Source of the DNA: Pseudolysinimonas yzui
Lineage (GTDB): Bacteria; Actinomycetota; Actinomycetes; Actinomycetales; Microbacteriaceae
Length of the DNA: 64,000 bases
Assembly (NCBI RefSeq): GCF_014653215.1
Contig: NZ_BNAI01000002.1
Span: 186,001 to 250,000 of the forward strand
Direction of reading: 5' to 3'
The stretch's first letter is position 1; the number at the start of each line of letters is the position of its first letter. Both the position numbers and the translations under genes were made by a program. Shown piece by piece: positions 55,539 to 64,000 of the stretch. Below the pieces are notes generated by a model that ran no database searches, was not told where the DNA came from, and worked only from the letters and a program-made list of their open reading frames with translations.

Positions 55539-56900
55539 ATGAAGTACGCGGAGACGGTGCTCGACCTCGTCGGCAACACGCCGCTCGTCAAGCTCAACAG
55601 CGTGACGGACGGCATCCAGGCGACGATCCTCGCCAAGATCGAGTACCTCAACCCGGGCGGGTCGAGTAAAGACCGCATCGCGGCGCGCATCATCGACGCG
55701 GCCGAGCGTGAGGGCAAGCTGGCGCCCGGCGGCACGATCGTCGAGCCGACGTCGGGCAACACCGGCATCGGCCTCGCCCTCGTCGCCCAGCAGCGCGGCT
55801 ACCGTTGCGTCTTCGTGCTGCCCGACAAGGTCGGCGAAGACAAGCGCAACGTGCTGCTCGCCTACGGTGCCGAGATCGTCGTCACTCCGACGAGCGTCGC
55901 CCCCGAGAGCCCCGACTCCTACTACTCCGTCTCCGACCGGCTGGTGACGGAGATCCCCGGCGCGTTCAAGCCCGACCAGTACTCCAACCCGAACGGGCCG
56001 CTCAGCCACTACGAGACGACCGGGCCGGAGATCTGGCGCGACACCGACGGCAAGGTCACCCACTACGTGGCCGGCGTCGGCACCGGCGGCACCATCTCGG
56101 GCGCCGGCAAGTACCTCAAAGAGCAGAACCCCGACATCAAGGTGATCGGGGCCGACCCCGAGGGATCCGTGTACTCCGGCGGCACCGGCCGCCCGTACCT
56201 GGTCGAGGGCGTCGGCGAGGACTTCTGGCCGACCGCGTACGACCCGAGCGTCGTCGACGAGATCATCGCGTCGAGCGATGCCGAATCCTTCGAGATCACC
56301 CGCCGCCTCGCCCGCGAGGAGGGCCTGCTCGTCGGCGGCTCCTCGGGACTCGCGGTGAGCGCCGCCCTCAAGGCCGCGAAAGACCTCCCCGCCGACGTCG
56401 TCGTCGTCGTGCTGCTGCCCGACGGCGGGCGCGGCTACCTCGGCAAGGTCTTCAACGACAAGTGGATGCGCTCCTATGGCTTCCTGCCCGCCGAGTCGGG
56501 CGCGACCGTCGCCGACGTCGTCGGGGCGAAGGAGGGCGACCTGCCCGACCTCATCCACGTGCACCCGAGCGACACCGTGCGCCACACGATCGACAAGATG
56601 CGGCGCTACGACATCTCGCAGATGCCGGTGCTCACCGCCGAACCGCCGGTCGTGATGGGCGAGGTGATGGGGTCGATCGACGAGAAGGCGCTCGTGGATG
56701 CCGTCTTCTCCGGGCGCGCTCAGCTCACCGACTCCCTCGAGGCCTTCGTCTCGCCGCCGCTGAAACTGATCGGCGTCAACGAGTCGGTCGAAGCGGCGCG
56801 GGAATCCCTGGCGACGGTCGACGCGTTGCTCGTGGTGGACGACGGCAAACCCGCCGGCGTTCTGACCCGGCACGACCTGCTCACCTTCCTCGGCGCCTAG
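55539..56900 (+). CDS. cbs: cystathionine beta-synthase
   Basis: The 453-residue enzyme joins serine and homocysteine to cystathionine. The PLP lysine is Lys44 in [15 protein letters not shown], with the phosphate loop [14 protein letters not shown] and [16 protein letters not shown] pair of CBS modules follows from about residue 340 ([23 protein letters not shown] in parts), so this is the longer regulated form and not plain cysteine synthase. The ATG has TAGGAT six bases upstream, suggesting a leaderless message. It lies 12 bases before the cystathionine gamma-synthase gene. Confidence 0.93.
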   Translation: MKYAETVLDLVGNTPLVKLNSVTDGIQATILAKIEYLNPGGSSKDRIAARIIDAAEREGKLAPGGTIVEPTSGNTGIGLALVAQQRGYRCVFVLPDKVGEDKRNVLLAYGAEIVVTPTSVAPESPDSYYSVSDRLVTEIPGAFKPDQYSNPNGPLSHYETTGPEIWRDTDGKVTHYVAGVGTGGTISGAGKYLKEQNPDIKVIGADPEGSVYSGGTGRPYLVEGVGEDFWPTAYDPSVVDEIIASSDAESFEITRRLAREEGLLVGGSSGLAVSAALKAAKDLPADVVVVVLLPDGGRGYLGKVFNDKWMRSYGFLPAESGATVADVVGAKEGDLPDLIHVHPSDTVRHTIDKMRRYDISQMPVLTAEPPVVMGEVMGSIDEKALVDAVFSGRAQLTDSLEAFVSPPLKLIGVNESVEAARESLATVDALLVVDDGKPAGVLTRHDLLTFLGA

Positions 56901-56912
56901 GACACCCCCACC

Positions 56913-58085
56913 ATGAACGACGCAACCCACCGGTTCTCCACGCGCGCGATCCGCGCGGGGCAGGACTTCGACCCGACGACCGGCTCGGTCATCCCGCCGG
57001 TCTACTTCACGACGACCTTCGTGCAGGACGGCATCGGCGGCTTCCGCAACGGCTACGAGTACGCCCGGGGCGGCAACCCGACCCGCACGGCGCTCGAGAC
57101 CCTCCTCGCCAGCCTCGAGGGTGGCGACCGGGCGTTCAGTTTCGCGTCGGGGCTCGCCGCGGAAGACACCCTGCTGCGGGCGATCCTCACTCCGGGCGCG
57201 CATGTGCTGATGGGCAACGACGTCTACGGCGGCACCCACCGGCTGGTGAGCCGGGTGTTCGTGCCGTGGGGCGCGTCGCTCTCCACGGTCGACATGAGCA
57301 ACCTGGATGCGGTGCGCGCGGCGATCCGTCCCGACGCGACCAAGGTCGTCTGGGTCGAGACGCCGAGCAACCCGCTGATGAAGATCACCGACATCGCCGC
57401 GGTCGTCGCCATCGCGCACGAGGTGGGCGCGATCGTCGTCGTCGACAACACCTTCGCGACGCCGTACCTGCAGCAGCCGCTCGATCTCGGGGCGGACGTC
57501 GTCGTGCACTCCACGACGAAGTACCTCGGGGGTCACAGCGACGTGCTCGGCGGTGCGCTCATCCTGCGCGACGCGACCGAGGTCGGCGGGCAGAGCCTGG
57601 TCGAGAAGGTCGAGTTCCTGCAGTTCGGCGTCGGTGCGGTCTCCGGCCCGATGGATGCCTGGCTCACCATCCGCGGCATCAAGACGCTCGCGGTGCGGAT
57701 GGATCGCCACTCGGCGAACGCTTCGACGATCGCCGAACGCCTGGTGGGGCATCCGAAACTCACCGCCGTGTACTACCCCGGCCTTCCCGATCATCCCGGT
57801 CACGACCTCGCCGCGGCTCAGATGAGCGCGTTCGGCGGCATGATCTCGGTGCAGCTCGCCGACGGCCCCACCGCGCGTCGGTTCGCCGAGTCGACGAGGC
57901 TGTTCCAGCTGGCGGAGTCGCTCGGCGGCGTCGAGTCGCTCGTCTGCTACCCCTCGGAGATGACCCACGCATCGGTGCGCGGCACCGAGCTCGAGATCCC
58001 CGACTCGGTCGTGCGGCTCTCGGTCGGCATCGAGGATGTCGGCGACCTCATCGACGATCTGGTGACGGCGCTCGACGCCCTGTGA
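56913..58085 (+). CDS. metB: cystathionine gamma-synthase/lyase
   Basis: The 390-residue PLP enzyme has the Cys/Met metabolism signature: [20 protein letters not shown] near the N-terminus, [13 protein letters not shown], the PLP lysine Lys203 in [13 protein letters not shown], and [19 protein letters not shown] at the C-terminus. Sequence alone does not separate gamma-synthase from gamma-lyase. Next to a cystathionine beta-synthase, a lyase role in reverse transsulfuration is plausible. Its stop overlaps the beta-glucosidase start by four bases. Confidence 0.9.
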   Translation: MNDATHRFSTRAIRAGQDFDPTTGSVIPPVYFTTTFVQDGIGGFRNGYEYARGGNPTRTALETLLASLEGGDRAFSFASGLAAEDTLLRAILTPGAHVLMGNDVYGGTHRLVSRVFVPWGASLSTVDMSNLDAVRAAIRPDATKVVWVETPSNPLMKITDIAAVVAIAHEVGAIVVVDNTFATPYLQQPLDLGADVVVHSTTKYLGGHSDVLGGALILRDATEVGGQSLVEKVEFLQFGVGAVSGPMDAWLTIRGIKTLAVRMDRHSANASTIAERLVGHPKLTAVYYPGLPDHPGHDLAAAQMSAFGGMISVQLADGPTARRFAESTRLFQLAESLGGVESLVCYPSEMTHASVRGTELEIPDSVVRLSVGIEDVGDLIDDLVTALDAL

Positions 58086-59473
58086 CCGGCATGGGCGTCA
58101 TCCCGAAGGACTTCCTGCTGGGTGCCGCCACGGCGGCGTACCAGATCGAGGGGGCCGCCCACGAGGATGGCCGCGGCCCGTCGATCTGGGACACCTTCAG
58201 CCACACCCCGGGCCGCACCTGGAACGGCGACACCGGTGACGTCGCGGCCGACCACTACAACCGCCTGGATGCCGACCTCGACCTGATGCAGTCGCTCGGT
58301 CTCGAGGCCTACCGGTTCTCCATCTCCTGGCCGCGGGTGCAGCCCGGAGCGCGGGGCTCCCTCAACGCCAAGGGCGTCGCCTTCTACAGCCGGCTCGTCG
58401 ACGGTCTGCTCGCCCGCGGCATCCGCCCGGTGGCGACCCTCTACCACTGGGATCTGCCGCAAGAGCTCGAGGATGCCGGCGGCTGGCCGGCGCGCGACAC
58501 CGCGGAACGCTTCGCCGAGTACGCGGCGCGCACCGTCGAGGTGCTCGGTGACCGCGTCGCGATGTGGACGACGCTCAACGAGCCGTGGTGCTCAGCGTTC
58601 CTCGGCTACGGGGCGGGCGCGCACGCCCCGGGTCGGACGAACGGCGCCGCGGCGCTCGCCGCGATGCACCACCTGAACCTCGCGCACGGGCTCGCCGTGC
58701 CCGAGATCCGCCGGGCCGCCCGCAACTCGCCCGAGGTGTCGGCGACGCTCAACTTCCATGTGCCGCGTCCGGGCTCCGACGACGCCGAGGAGGCGGTGCG
58801 CCGCATCGACGCGCTCGCCAACCGATCGTTCACCGAACCCATCCTGCGAGGCGACTACCCCGACGACCTGCTGCTCGACACCGCCGGCGTCACCGACTGG
58901 GCGTTCGTGCGCGACGGCGACCTGGCGAAGATCGCCGCCCCCATCGACGTGCTCGGCGTCAACTACTACTCGACGGTCACGGTGAAGGAGTGGGACGGGC
59001 GTTCGCCGCGCGTCGGCAACGACGGGCACGGGGCCGCGAGCGGTTCGCCGTGGCCCGGAAGCGAGCACGTCGAGTTCCTGCCGCAGCCCGGTCCGCAGAC
59101 CGATATGGGCTGGAACATCGCCCCGGATGCCCTCGAAGAGCTGTTGCTGCGCCTCGCCCGCGACTACCCCGGCACCCCGCTGCTCATCACCGAGAACGGT
59201 GCCGCCTTCCCCGACGTCGTCGTCGACGGCCGGGTGCGCGACTCCGCGCGACAGGACTTCATCGAGCGGCACCTCGCCGCGACGATCCGTGCCCGCGAGG
59301 CCGGCGTCGACGTGCGCGGCTATCTGGTGTGGTCGCTGATGGACAACTTCGAGTGGGGCTACGGCTACTCGAAGCGTTTCGGCATCGTGCGGGTCGACTA
59401 CGACACCCAGGAGCGCATCGTGAAGGACTCCGGCCGCCGCTACGCCGAACTCATCCAGACCAGGAGCCTCTAG
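58082..59473 (+). CDS. GH1 family beta-glucosidase
   Basis: The 463-residue enzyme has the GH1 N-terminal signature [21 protein letters not shown] in part, the acid/base Glu167 in TLNEP, and the nucleophile Glu371 in [11 protein letters not shown], with the end motif [17 protein letters not shown]. It hydrolyses beta-glucosides or similar, in the cytoplasm since no signal peptide is present. The GTG overlaps metB by four bases (an ATG nine bases later is possible). Its grouping with sulfur genes is unexplained. Confidence 0.92.
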   Translation: MTGMGVIPKDFLLGAATAAYQIEGAAHEDGRGPSIWDTFSHTPGRTWNGDTGDVAADHYNRLDADLDLMQSLGLEAYRFSISWPRVQPGARGSLNAKGVAFYSRLVDGLLARGIRPVATLYHWDLPQELEDAGGWPARDTAERFAEYAARTVEVLGDRVAMWTTLNEPWCSAFLGYGAGAHAPGRTNGAAALAAMHHLNLAHGLAVPEIRRAARNSPEVSATLNFHVPRPGSDDAEEAVRRIDALANRSFTEPILRGDYPDDLLLDTAGVTDWAFVRDGDLAKIAAPIDVLGVNYYSTVTVKEWDGRSPRVGNDGHGAASGSPWPGSEHVEFLPQPGPQTDMGWNIAPDALEELLLRLARDYPGTPLLITENGAAFPDVVVDGRVRDSARQDFIERHLAATIRAREAGVDVRGYLVWSLMDNFEWGYGYSKRFGIVRVDYDTQERIVKDSGRRYAELIQTRSL

Positions 59474-59534
59474 CCCCGACGAGATGGCCGAATCTCGCGC
59501 GCCGATGTCAGTCCCTCCCCGCCAGACTGGACAG

Positions 59535-60791
59535 GTGACACACCAAGGGCGGATCGGGCTGCCGTCGGCATCCGCCCTCTACATCGCCGCCGTGCTCGGC
59601 ACCGGCATCCTCGTGCTGCCCGGCCTCGCCGCCGATGTCGCGGGGCCGGCCTCGATCCTCGCGGTCGCGATCGTGTTCGTGATCTCGATCCCGCTCGCCG
59701 GCACCTTCGCCGCGCTCGCCGCGCGGTTCCCCGACGCGGGTGGGGTGGCGACGTTCGTGCGGCTCGCGCTCGGCCCGACCGCCGCCCGGATGACCGGCTA
59801 CTGGTTCTTCTTCGGCTGCGGGTTCGGCGCGCCCGTCGTCGCGACGCTCGGCGGCGAGTATCTCGCGGCCGTCGTCGGGCTGACCCGCGAGTGGATCGGC
59901 GTGGTCGGTGCCGCCTTCCTGCTCCTCGCGATCGGCCTGGCCTGGATCGGGCTGCGGGTCAGCAGCGGCGTGCAACTGGGCTTGAGCGCACTGCTCGTGG
60001 TCGTCGTCGTGCTCGTGGTCGCGAGCGCCGCGCCCGCGGCCGACCCCGCGAACCTCGAGCCGTTCCTGCCCCACGGCTGGGCGGGCGTCGGCCTGGCGAT
60101 CAGCCTCTTCGTCTGGGCGTTCGCCGGGTGGGAGGCGATCACGCACTGGGCGAGCGAGTTCCGCAACCCCCGCCGTACGCTGCCGCTCGCCACGGCGATC
60201 GCGGTCGTCGTGGTCGGGGCCGCGTACCTCGCCCTCCAGGTCGCGACGGTGATGGTGTCGGGAGCCCGGGGCGGCAGCAGCCTCGTGCCGCTCATCGACC
60301 TCGTCGCCGTGACCCTGCCCGGGTTCGGCCCGGCGGTCGTCGCCGGCATCGCGGTGATCGTCGTACTCGGGGTGCTCAACGTCTACATCCCGGCGTTCGG
60401 CAACCTCGCCGCGTCGCTCGGTCGCGACGGCGACCTTCCGCGCTGGTTCGCCCCCGGCGCCGCAGGCGGCGAGGTGCCGCGGCGCGGGCTGCTGCTCACG
60501 GCCGTGCTCTGCCTGGGCTACACCGCCATCCGTTTCGCGTTCGATCTCGACCTCGAGGTGTTCGTGCTCATCCACACCTCGTCGATGGTCGCCGTCTACC
60601 TGCTCGGCATGGTCGCCGCCGTGCGCCTGCTCGACCGCTTCACCGTCGGCTGGTGGATGGCGGTGGTCTCGGTCGTGCTCGTCGGCGGGCTCGTCGTGCT
60701 CGCCGGCGCCAACCTGCTGATCCCGGCGATCCTCGCGGTCGTCGCCCTCGTCATCACCCTCGTCACCCGCAAGGAGAAAGCCGTTGTCTGA
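59535..60791 (+). CDS. APC-family amino acid permease (YjeH-like)
   Basis: The 418-residue transporter has about 12 membrane segments and the APC opening ASALYIAAVLGTGILVLPGL, followed by FAALAARFPDAGGVATFV and FAGWEAITHWASEFRNPRR. It resembles YjeH, an exporter of methionine and branched-chain amino acids. The position after cystathionine genes fits a link to methionine, but direction of transport is inferred. The GTG at 59535 is chosen by family length and a CAGACT -10 nearby; ATGs at 59505 and 59484 are alternatives. It ends within the start of the next gene. Confidence 0.85.
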   Translation: MTHQGRIGLPSASALYIAAVLGTGILVLPGLAADVAGPASILAVAIVFVISIPLAGTFAALAARFPDAGGVATFVRLALGPTAARMTGYWFFFGCGFGAPVVATLGGEYLAAVVGLTREWIGVVGAAFLLLAIGLAWIGLRVSSGVQLGLSALLVVVVVLVVASAAPAADPANLEPFLPHGWAGVGLAISLFVWAFAGWEAITHWASEFRNPRRTLPLATAIAVVVVGAAYLALQVATVMVSGARGGSSLVPLIDLVAVTLPGFGPAVVAGIAVIVVLGVLNVYIPAFGNLAASLGRDGDLPRWFAPGAAGGEVPRRGLLLTAVLCLGYTAIRFAFDLDLEVFVLIHTSSMVAVYLLGMVAAVRLLDRFTVGWWMAVVSVVLVGGLVVLAGANLLIPAILAVVALVITLVTRKEKAVV

Positions 60792-61698
60792 GTTCCGTGC
60801 CCACTTCGATGCCCGGGTGACGTTCGCCAACGGTGGGGGTCTCACCGCCGAGGGCTTCCGTCTCGACCTGCCGACCGGCGCCGAGTCGTCCGAAGAGGTC
60901 GGGCGGCTCTTCGTGCGCCACCTCGGCCTCGCGATGGTCGACTCCGTGACGATCGACGGACTCGCGATCGTCGAGGAGCCCCACAAGGGATCGCGGGGCA
61001 TCGAGAAGCCGGCCGCCGAGGCGCCGGGCCGCATCGTGGATCTCAGCCACATCATCCACGAGGGGCTGATCACCTACCCGGGGCTTCCGGCTCCCGTCGT
61101 CACCCCGTTCCTGACCCGTGAGGATTCGCGGGCGAAGTATGCGGCGGGCACCGAGTTCGCGATGGACGTCATCACGATGATCGGCAACACCGGCACCTAC
61201 CTCGACTCCCCGTTCCACCGGTACGGCGACGGCGCCGACCTCGCGGGTCTCGACCTGGCGACCCTCGTCGACCTTCCGGCCGAGGTGTTCCACCTCACCG
61301 ATCTGGCGACCCGCGGCATCCCGGTCGGCGTCTTCCTCGATCGCGAGGTGCGTGGACGCGCGGTGCTGTTGCACACCGGGTGGGATCGGCACTTCGGCAC
61401 CCCGGAGTATCTGCACGGGGCGCCGTTCCTCGAGCCGGCAGCGGTCGAGTACCTCGTGGAGCAGGGGGTCACGCTCGTCGGCATCGACTCGCTCAACATC
61501 GACGACACCGAGTCGGGCGGTGAGCGGCCCGCTCACACCGGCCTGCTCGCCGCCGGAATCCACGTCGTCGAGCACCTGACGCGACTCGGCGACCTGCCCG
61601 CGCACGGCGCCCGATTCACCGCCGCCCCGCCCGCGGTGCGTGGCTTCGGCACGTTTCCGGTGCGGGCGTTCGCGACGATTCCCGGCATCCCGAACTAG
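60784..61698 (+). CDS. kynurenine-formamidase-like cyclase family protein lacking metal histidines
   Basis: The 304-residue protein has an extra N-terminal domain of about 75 residues, then a cyclase/KynB-type domain (IVDLSHIIHEGLITYPGLPAP). The family metal motif HxGTHxDxPxH reads NTGTYLDSPFH here (Asn135, Tyr139, Asp141, His145), so both metal His are replaced. GRAVLLHTGWDRHFGTPEYL and GVTLVGIDSLNIDD follow normally. Activity with a different metal site or none is possible. TTG is the start, because AAGGAG lies seven bases upstream within the overlapping permease gene. Confidence 0.8.
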   Translation: MSEFRAHFDARVTFANGGGLTAEGFRLDLPTGAESSEEVGRLFVRHLGLAMVDSVTIDGLAIVEEPHKGSRGIEKPAAEAPGRIVDLSHIIHEGLITYPGLPAPVVTPFLTREDSRAKYAAGTEFAMDVITMIGNTGTYLDSPFHRYGDGADLAGLDLATLVDLPAEVFHLTDLATRGIPVGVFLDREVRGRAVLLHTGWDRHFGTPEYLHGAPFLEPAAVEYLVEQGVTLVGIDSLNIDDTESGGERPAHTGLLAAGIHVVEHLTRLGDLPAHGARFTAAPPAVRGFGTFPVRAFATIPGIPN

Positions 61699-61768
61699 CC
61701 TCGGCGGCCTACCCCCAGTTCGGGTCGACCCTCTCGACCGGCAACGATGAGTCCCCTATCGTTTCGCT

Positions 61769-62182
61769 GTGAAGTCGAGCGACGCGCCAACGGGTGCGGC
61801 AGTGAACGTCGATGTCGCACGTCTCGAGAAGCTGGTCGGCGAGATGCAGGAGAGGCTGCCGGGGCTGCTGGCGACCGACATCTGGATCGCCGAAACCGGT
61901 GAGTCGATCGCCGCATACAACCCCCAGCCCGGGGCCAGCGTGTTGTTCAACACGCTGACCGACGATCTCATCGACGCGCTCGCAACGGCCGGCATTCCGA
62001 CCATCAACCGGTACTTTCTGCTCGACCTCGAGGGCGATGCGGCGACCCTGGTCATCCTGCATGGGGATGACCTGCGACAGGGCGTGGGCCTCGACACCCG
62101 GTACACCAATATCGGGACGATGCTCGCCCTTGGTCTGCCGATGGCGCTGCGCGGGGTCGAAGAGGCGCGCGCCGCCGACTGA
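61769..62182 (+). CDS. small roadblock/LC7-like protein
   Basis: The 137-residue protein has an N-terminal helix VARLEKLVGEMQERLPGLLA, strands around ATDIWIAETGESIAAYNP, a central helix LFNTLTDDLIDALATAG and paired strands RYFLLDLEGDAATLVILHG. This order resembles the roadblock/profilin-like fold of small bacterial GTPase partners, though no GTPase gene is adjacent. The GTG at 61769 has TATCGT eight bases upstream and no ribosome site. The family call is tentative. Confidence 0.55.
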   Translation: MKSSDAPTGAAVNVDVARLEKLVGEMQERLPGLLATDIWIAETGESIAAYNPQPGASVLFNTLTDDLIDALATAGIPTINRYFLLDLEGDAATLVILHGDDLRQGVGLDTRYTNIGTMLALGLPMALRGVEEARAAD

Positions 62183-62332
62183 GCGGTCGGCTTCACGCCG
62201 TCACTTCGGCACCTGCCCCGGTGCGGGCCGGCAACAGCCTGCAGAGCGACCTCGCCGCGCGCTAGGGTCGAGGCGGGATACGTCGCCGAGGGAGCCGGCG
62301 CCCCGCTCCGCCGCCACCCAGAAACGCATCCC

Positions 62333-63592
62333 ATGACGACTCTGACCCATCCGGGCGACGCCCTGTCGCGCTCCTCCCGCGTGCTCTACGTGGTCGTGCT
62401 CGGCGCCCTCGTCGCGCTCGGGCCGTTCACGATCGACCTCTACCTGCCGGCCTTCCCGGTGGTCGCCGAGGAGTTCGCCGGGTCGGAGACGCTGATCCAG
62501 CTCACGCTGACCGCGACGATGATCGGGTTCGGGTTGGGTCAGTTGGTCGTCGGCCCGTGGAGCGACACCGTCGGGCGGCGACTGCCGTTGATCCTCGCCA
62601 CGACCGTGCACGTCGGGGCGAGCCTGGGGGTGGCGTTCTCGCCCGACATCACCTGGCTGCTCGTCTTCCGGGTGCTGCAGGGGGTGGGTGCCTCCGGGGG
62701 TGGCGTCGTGGCGATGGCGACCGTGCGCGACCTGTTCGGCGGGCAACCCCTGGTGCGGATGCTGTCGCGCCTCGCGCTCGTCACCAGCCTCGCGCCGATC
62801 CTGGCCCCGGTGATCGGGTCGCAGTTGCTCGTGCTGCTCGACTGGCGCGGGCTCTTCCTCGCGCTCGCCGCGTATGGCGTGCTCGTGCTCGTGCTCGCCT
62901 CGACGCTCATCACCGAAACCCTCCCGCCCGAGCGTCGACGGGTGCGCGGTCACAGCACGATGGCGCAGCGTTACCGCGCGGTGCTCTCCGACCGGGTGTT
63001 CATCGGGGTGGCGCTCATCGCGGGCCTCATGTTCTCGGGCCTGTTCGCCTATCTGTCGGCGTCGTCGTTCCTGTTCCAGGATGTCTACGGCTTCGACGCC
63101 CAGCAGTACGGCATCCTCTTCGCGGTCAACTCGATCGGCCTCGCCCTGTCGTCGCAGGTCGCGTCTCGGCTCATGCGCCGCTTCGCGCCCGCCCGCATCC
63201 TCGCCGTCTCGTTGCCGATCATGGCCCTCGCCGGCGTCACCGCGGCGGCGGCAGCGGCCCTCGACCTGGGACTGGGGCCGGTCGTGGTGGGCACCTTCGT
63301 CTTCCTCAGCTGCGCCGGTTTGAGCTTCCCGTGCATCCAGGTGACGGCGCTCGCCCCGCACGGTGCGGAGGCCGGTACCGCCGCCGCACTCCTCGGGGCG
63401 ATCAACTTCGGCGTGGCGAGCCTCTCGGCACCCCTCATCGGCATCTTCGGCACCGAGAGCGCGATCCCCATGGGTCTCGTGATGGCGGGCGCGCTCACAC
63501 TCGCCACCCTGTTGCTGTGGATCGTCGTGCGGCCGTTGCGCGCGCGGCGCATCGACGACGAATCGGCGGAGCTCGCGGTCGCCGCCCACTGA
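62333..63592 (+). CDS. Bcr/CflA-type MFS drug exporter
   Basis: The 419-residue protein has 12 membrane segments and the DHA1 features: ALGPFTIDLYLPAFPVVAEEF in the first span, motif A GPWSDTVGRRLPL, motif B-like LLVFRVLQGVGASGGGV with the conserved Arg, and LAPILAPVIGSQLL (motif C, antiporter). It exports small molecules by proton antiport. The ATG at 62333 is preceded by a 150-base gap with TAGGGT at 62262 as a -10 candidate. The substrate is unknown. Confidence 0.9.
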   Translation: MTTLTHPGDALSRSSRVLYVVVLGALVALGPFTIDLYLPAFPVVAEEFAGSETLIQLTLTATMIGFGLGQLVVGPWSDTVGRRLPLILATTVHVGASLGVAFSPDITWLLVFRVLQGVGASGGGVVAMATVRDLFGGQPLVRMLSRLALVTSLAPILAPVIGSQLLVLLDWRGLFLALAAYGVLVLVLASTLITETLPPERRRVRGHSTMAQRYRAVLSDRVFIGVALIAGLMFSGLFAYLSASSFLFQDVYGFDAQQYGILFAVNSIGLALSSQVASRLMRRFAPARILAVSLPIMALAGVTAAAAAALDLGLGPVVVGTFVFLSCAGLSFPCIQVTALAPHGAEAGTAAALLGAINFGVASLSAPLIGIFGTESAIPMGLVMAGALTLATLLLWIVVRPLRARRIDDESAELAVAAH

Positions 63593-63613
63593 GTTGCGGG
63601 CTACCGTGGCGGG

Positions 63614-64000
63614 ATGAAGTCTCCCGCCGTCGGCCGTGGCCTCCCGTGGCGCCGGATCGGCGGGATCGCGGCGGGCGCGGGGGCCGTCACCGTCGTGCTG
63701 CTCGGCCTGCTGGTGCGCGTCCAGGCGATCGCCGACGAGATCGACGGCCAGTGGATGGAGGAGGTCCTCGAGATGCGCGGCCCGGGATGGGAAGCGGTGT
63801 CGCGGGTCTTCGATTTCCTCGGCGGCGGCTGGTTCGCGGTCTGGCTGGTGCCGCTCGCGGTCGCGGGGGTCTTCCTGATCGTGCGGCGTCCGTGGGCAGC
63901 GCTCGTCTTCATCGCGGCCTCGGCGCTGAGCGCCGGTCTGGTGCAGGTGCTGAAAGCGCTCTTCGGGCGGGAGCGGCCCGCCGACATCCTGCTCGAACTC
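63614..64000 (+). CDS. PAP2-family phosphatase, N-terminal fragment
   Basis: The 129 visible residues contain three membrane segments and the first PAP2 motif KALFGRERP (KxxxxxxRP) just before the window edge, so the SGH and SRxxxxxH motifs lie beyond. Such enzymes dephosphorylate phosphatidate, undecaprenyl pyrophosphate or similar lipids at the outer membrane face. The ATG has TACCGT six bases upstream and no ribosome site, again a leaderless start. The product is truncated by the window only. Confidence 0.8.
   Translation, partial: MKSPAVGRGLPWRRIGGIAAGAGAVTVVLLGLLVRVQAIADEIDGQWMEEVLEMRGPGWEAVSRVFDFLGGGWFAVWLVPLAVAGVFLIVRRPWAALVFIAASALSAGLVQVLKALFGRERPADILLEL

Noticed and set aside
55068-57968. 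966-residue open frame on the minus strand opposite mscS, cbs and metB
   Set aside because: It is antisense to three genes with clear motifs, is Arg/Asp/Gly-rich without any domain, and arises from third-position GC bias.
55805-59473. 1222-residue plus-strand open frame covering cbs, metB and the beta-glucosidase
   Set aside because: Only its last 463 codons (from 58082) are the GH1 enzyme. The earlier part is an Arg-rich out-of-frame reading of cbs and metB.
59508-61073. 521-residue His/Asp/Arg-rich minus-strand frame opposite the permease
   Set aside because: It is the antisense shadow of a membrane protein with 12 clear spans, without its own start signal or domain.

Overview
The window is a high-GC (about 70% by eye) chromosomal segment of an actinobacterium, most likely Microbacteriaceae. 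The evidence is the tRNA-Trp/secE/nusG/rplK/rplA and rplJ/rplL blocks, a hadA/hadB/murB block near an aspartate-type aminotransferase, a RamB-like regulator divergent from glyoxylate-shunt genes, many GTG starts with 4-base GTGA/ATGA overlaps, leaderless TANNNT promoters, and an intergenic repeat family whose ends read GGTNGTCGAGTAGC and TGTCGAGACC. No integrase, transposase, prophage, CRISPR array or rRNA was seen. The reading is genome core interleaved with accessory genes.

Region by region. 1-8.3 kb: hydrolase fragment, AraC regulator, tRNA-Thr and tRNA-Met, membrane protein, a decayed tRNA-Met copy, a secreted propeller/CWB2 cell-wall protein, then small enzymes (PNPOx-like, AlaX-like editing hydrolase, SGNH hydrolase, DUF2510 and DUF1801 proteins). 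8.3-8.5 kb: a 26-residue acidic peptide gene ending CESCQ with its own promoter and a near-perfect ribosome site. 8.6-10.5 kb: hadA-hadB-murB. 10.5-15.4 kb: glyoxylate shunt (aceA, aceB and a small adenylate-kinase-like protein) facing a RamB-like regulator. 15.5-17.6 kb: a DUF4304 protein and a HepT/MntA toxin-antitoxin pair. 17.7-23.9 kb: fructose-type ABC transporter frcBCA with divergent LacI regulator and PfkB kinase, followed by three small genes. 23.9-29.6 kb: spermidine-synthase-like protein, WYL regulator divergent from an epoxide hydrolase, LysE exporter with its LysR regulator, aminotransferase. 29.7-35.3 kb: three surface or secreted proteins, two with CAP domains. 35.7-39 kb: tRNA-Trp, secE, nusG, rplK, rplA, GNAT. 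39-46.5 kb: oxidoreductase, membrane proteins, YqaJ nuclease, two-component system, rplJ-rplL with leader. 46.6-51.7 kb: LuxR regulator divergent from an ABC exporter, then DUF305/DUF3105 genes. 51.8-55.5 kb: a receptor protein with a degenerate class III cyclase domain followed by an MscS channel with a degenerate cyclic-nucleotide domain. 55.5-61.7 kb: cystathionine beta-synthase, cystathionine gamma-synthase, beta-glucosidase, amino-acid permease and a kynurenine-formamidase-like protein. 61.8-64 kb: small roadblock-like protein, Bcr/CflA-type exporter, PAP2 phosphatase cut by the window end.

The observations I rank highest are the orphan CESCQ peptide, the cyclase/channel pair in which both partners have lost canonical nucleotide-handling residues, the GNAT gene that can only begin at CTG and carries a perfect hairpin in its first codons, and an REP-like palindrome read in frame inside isocitrate lyase. 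All functional calls come from reading motifs and order. No database search was run.
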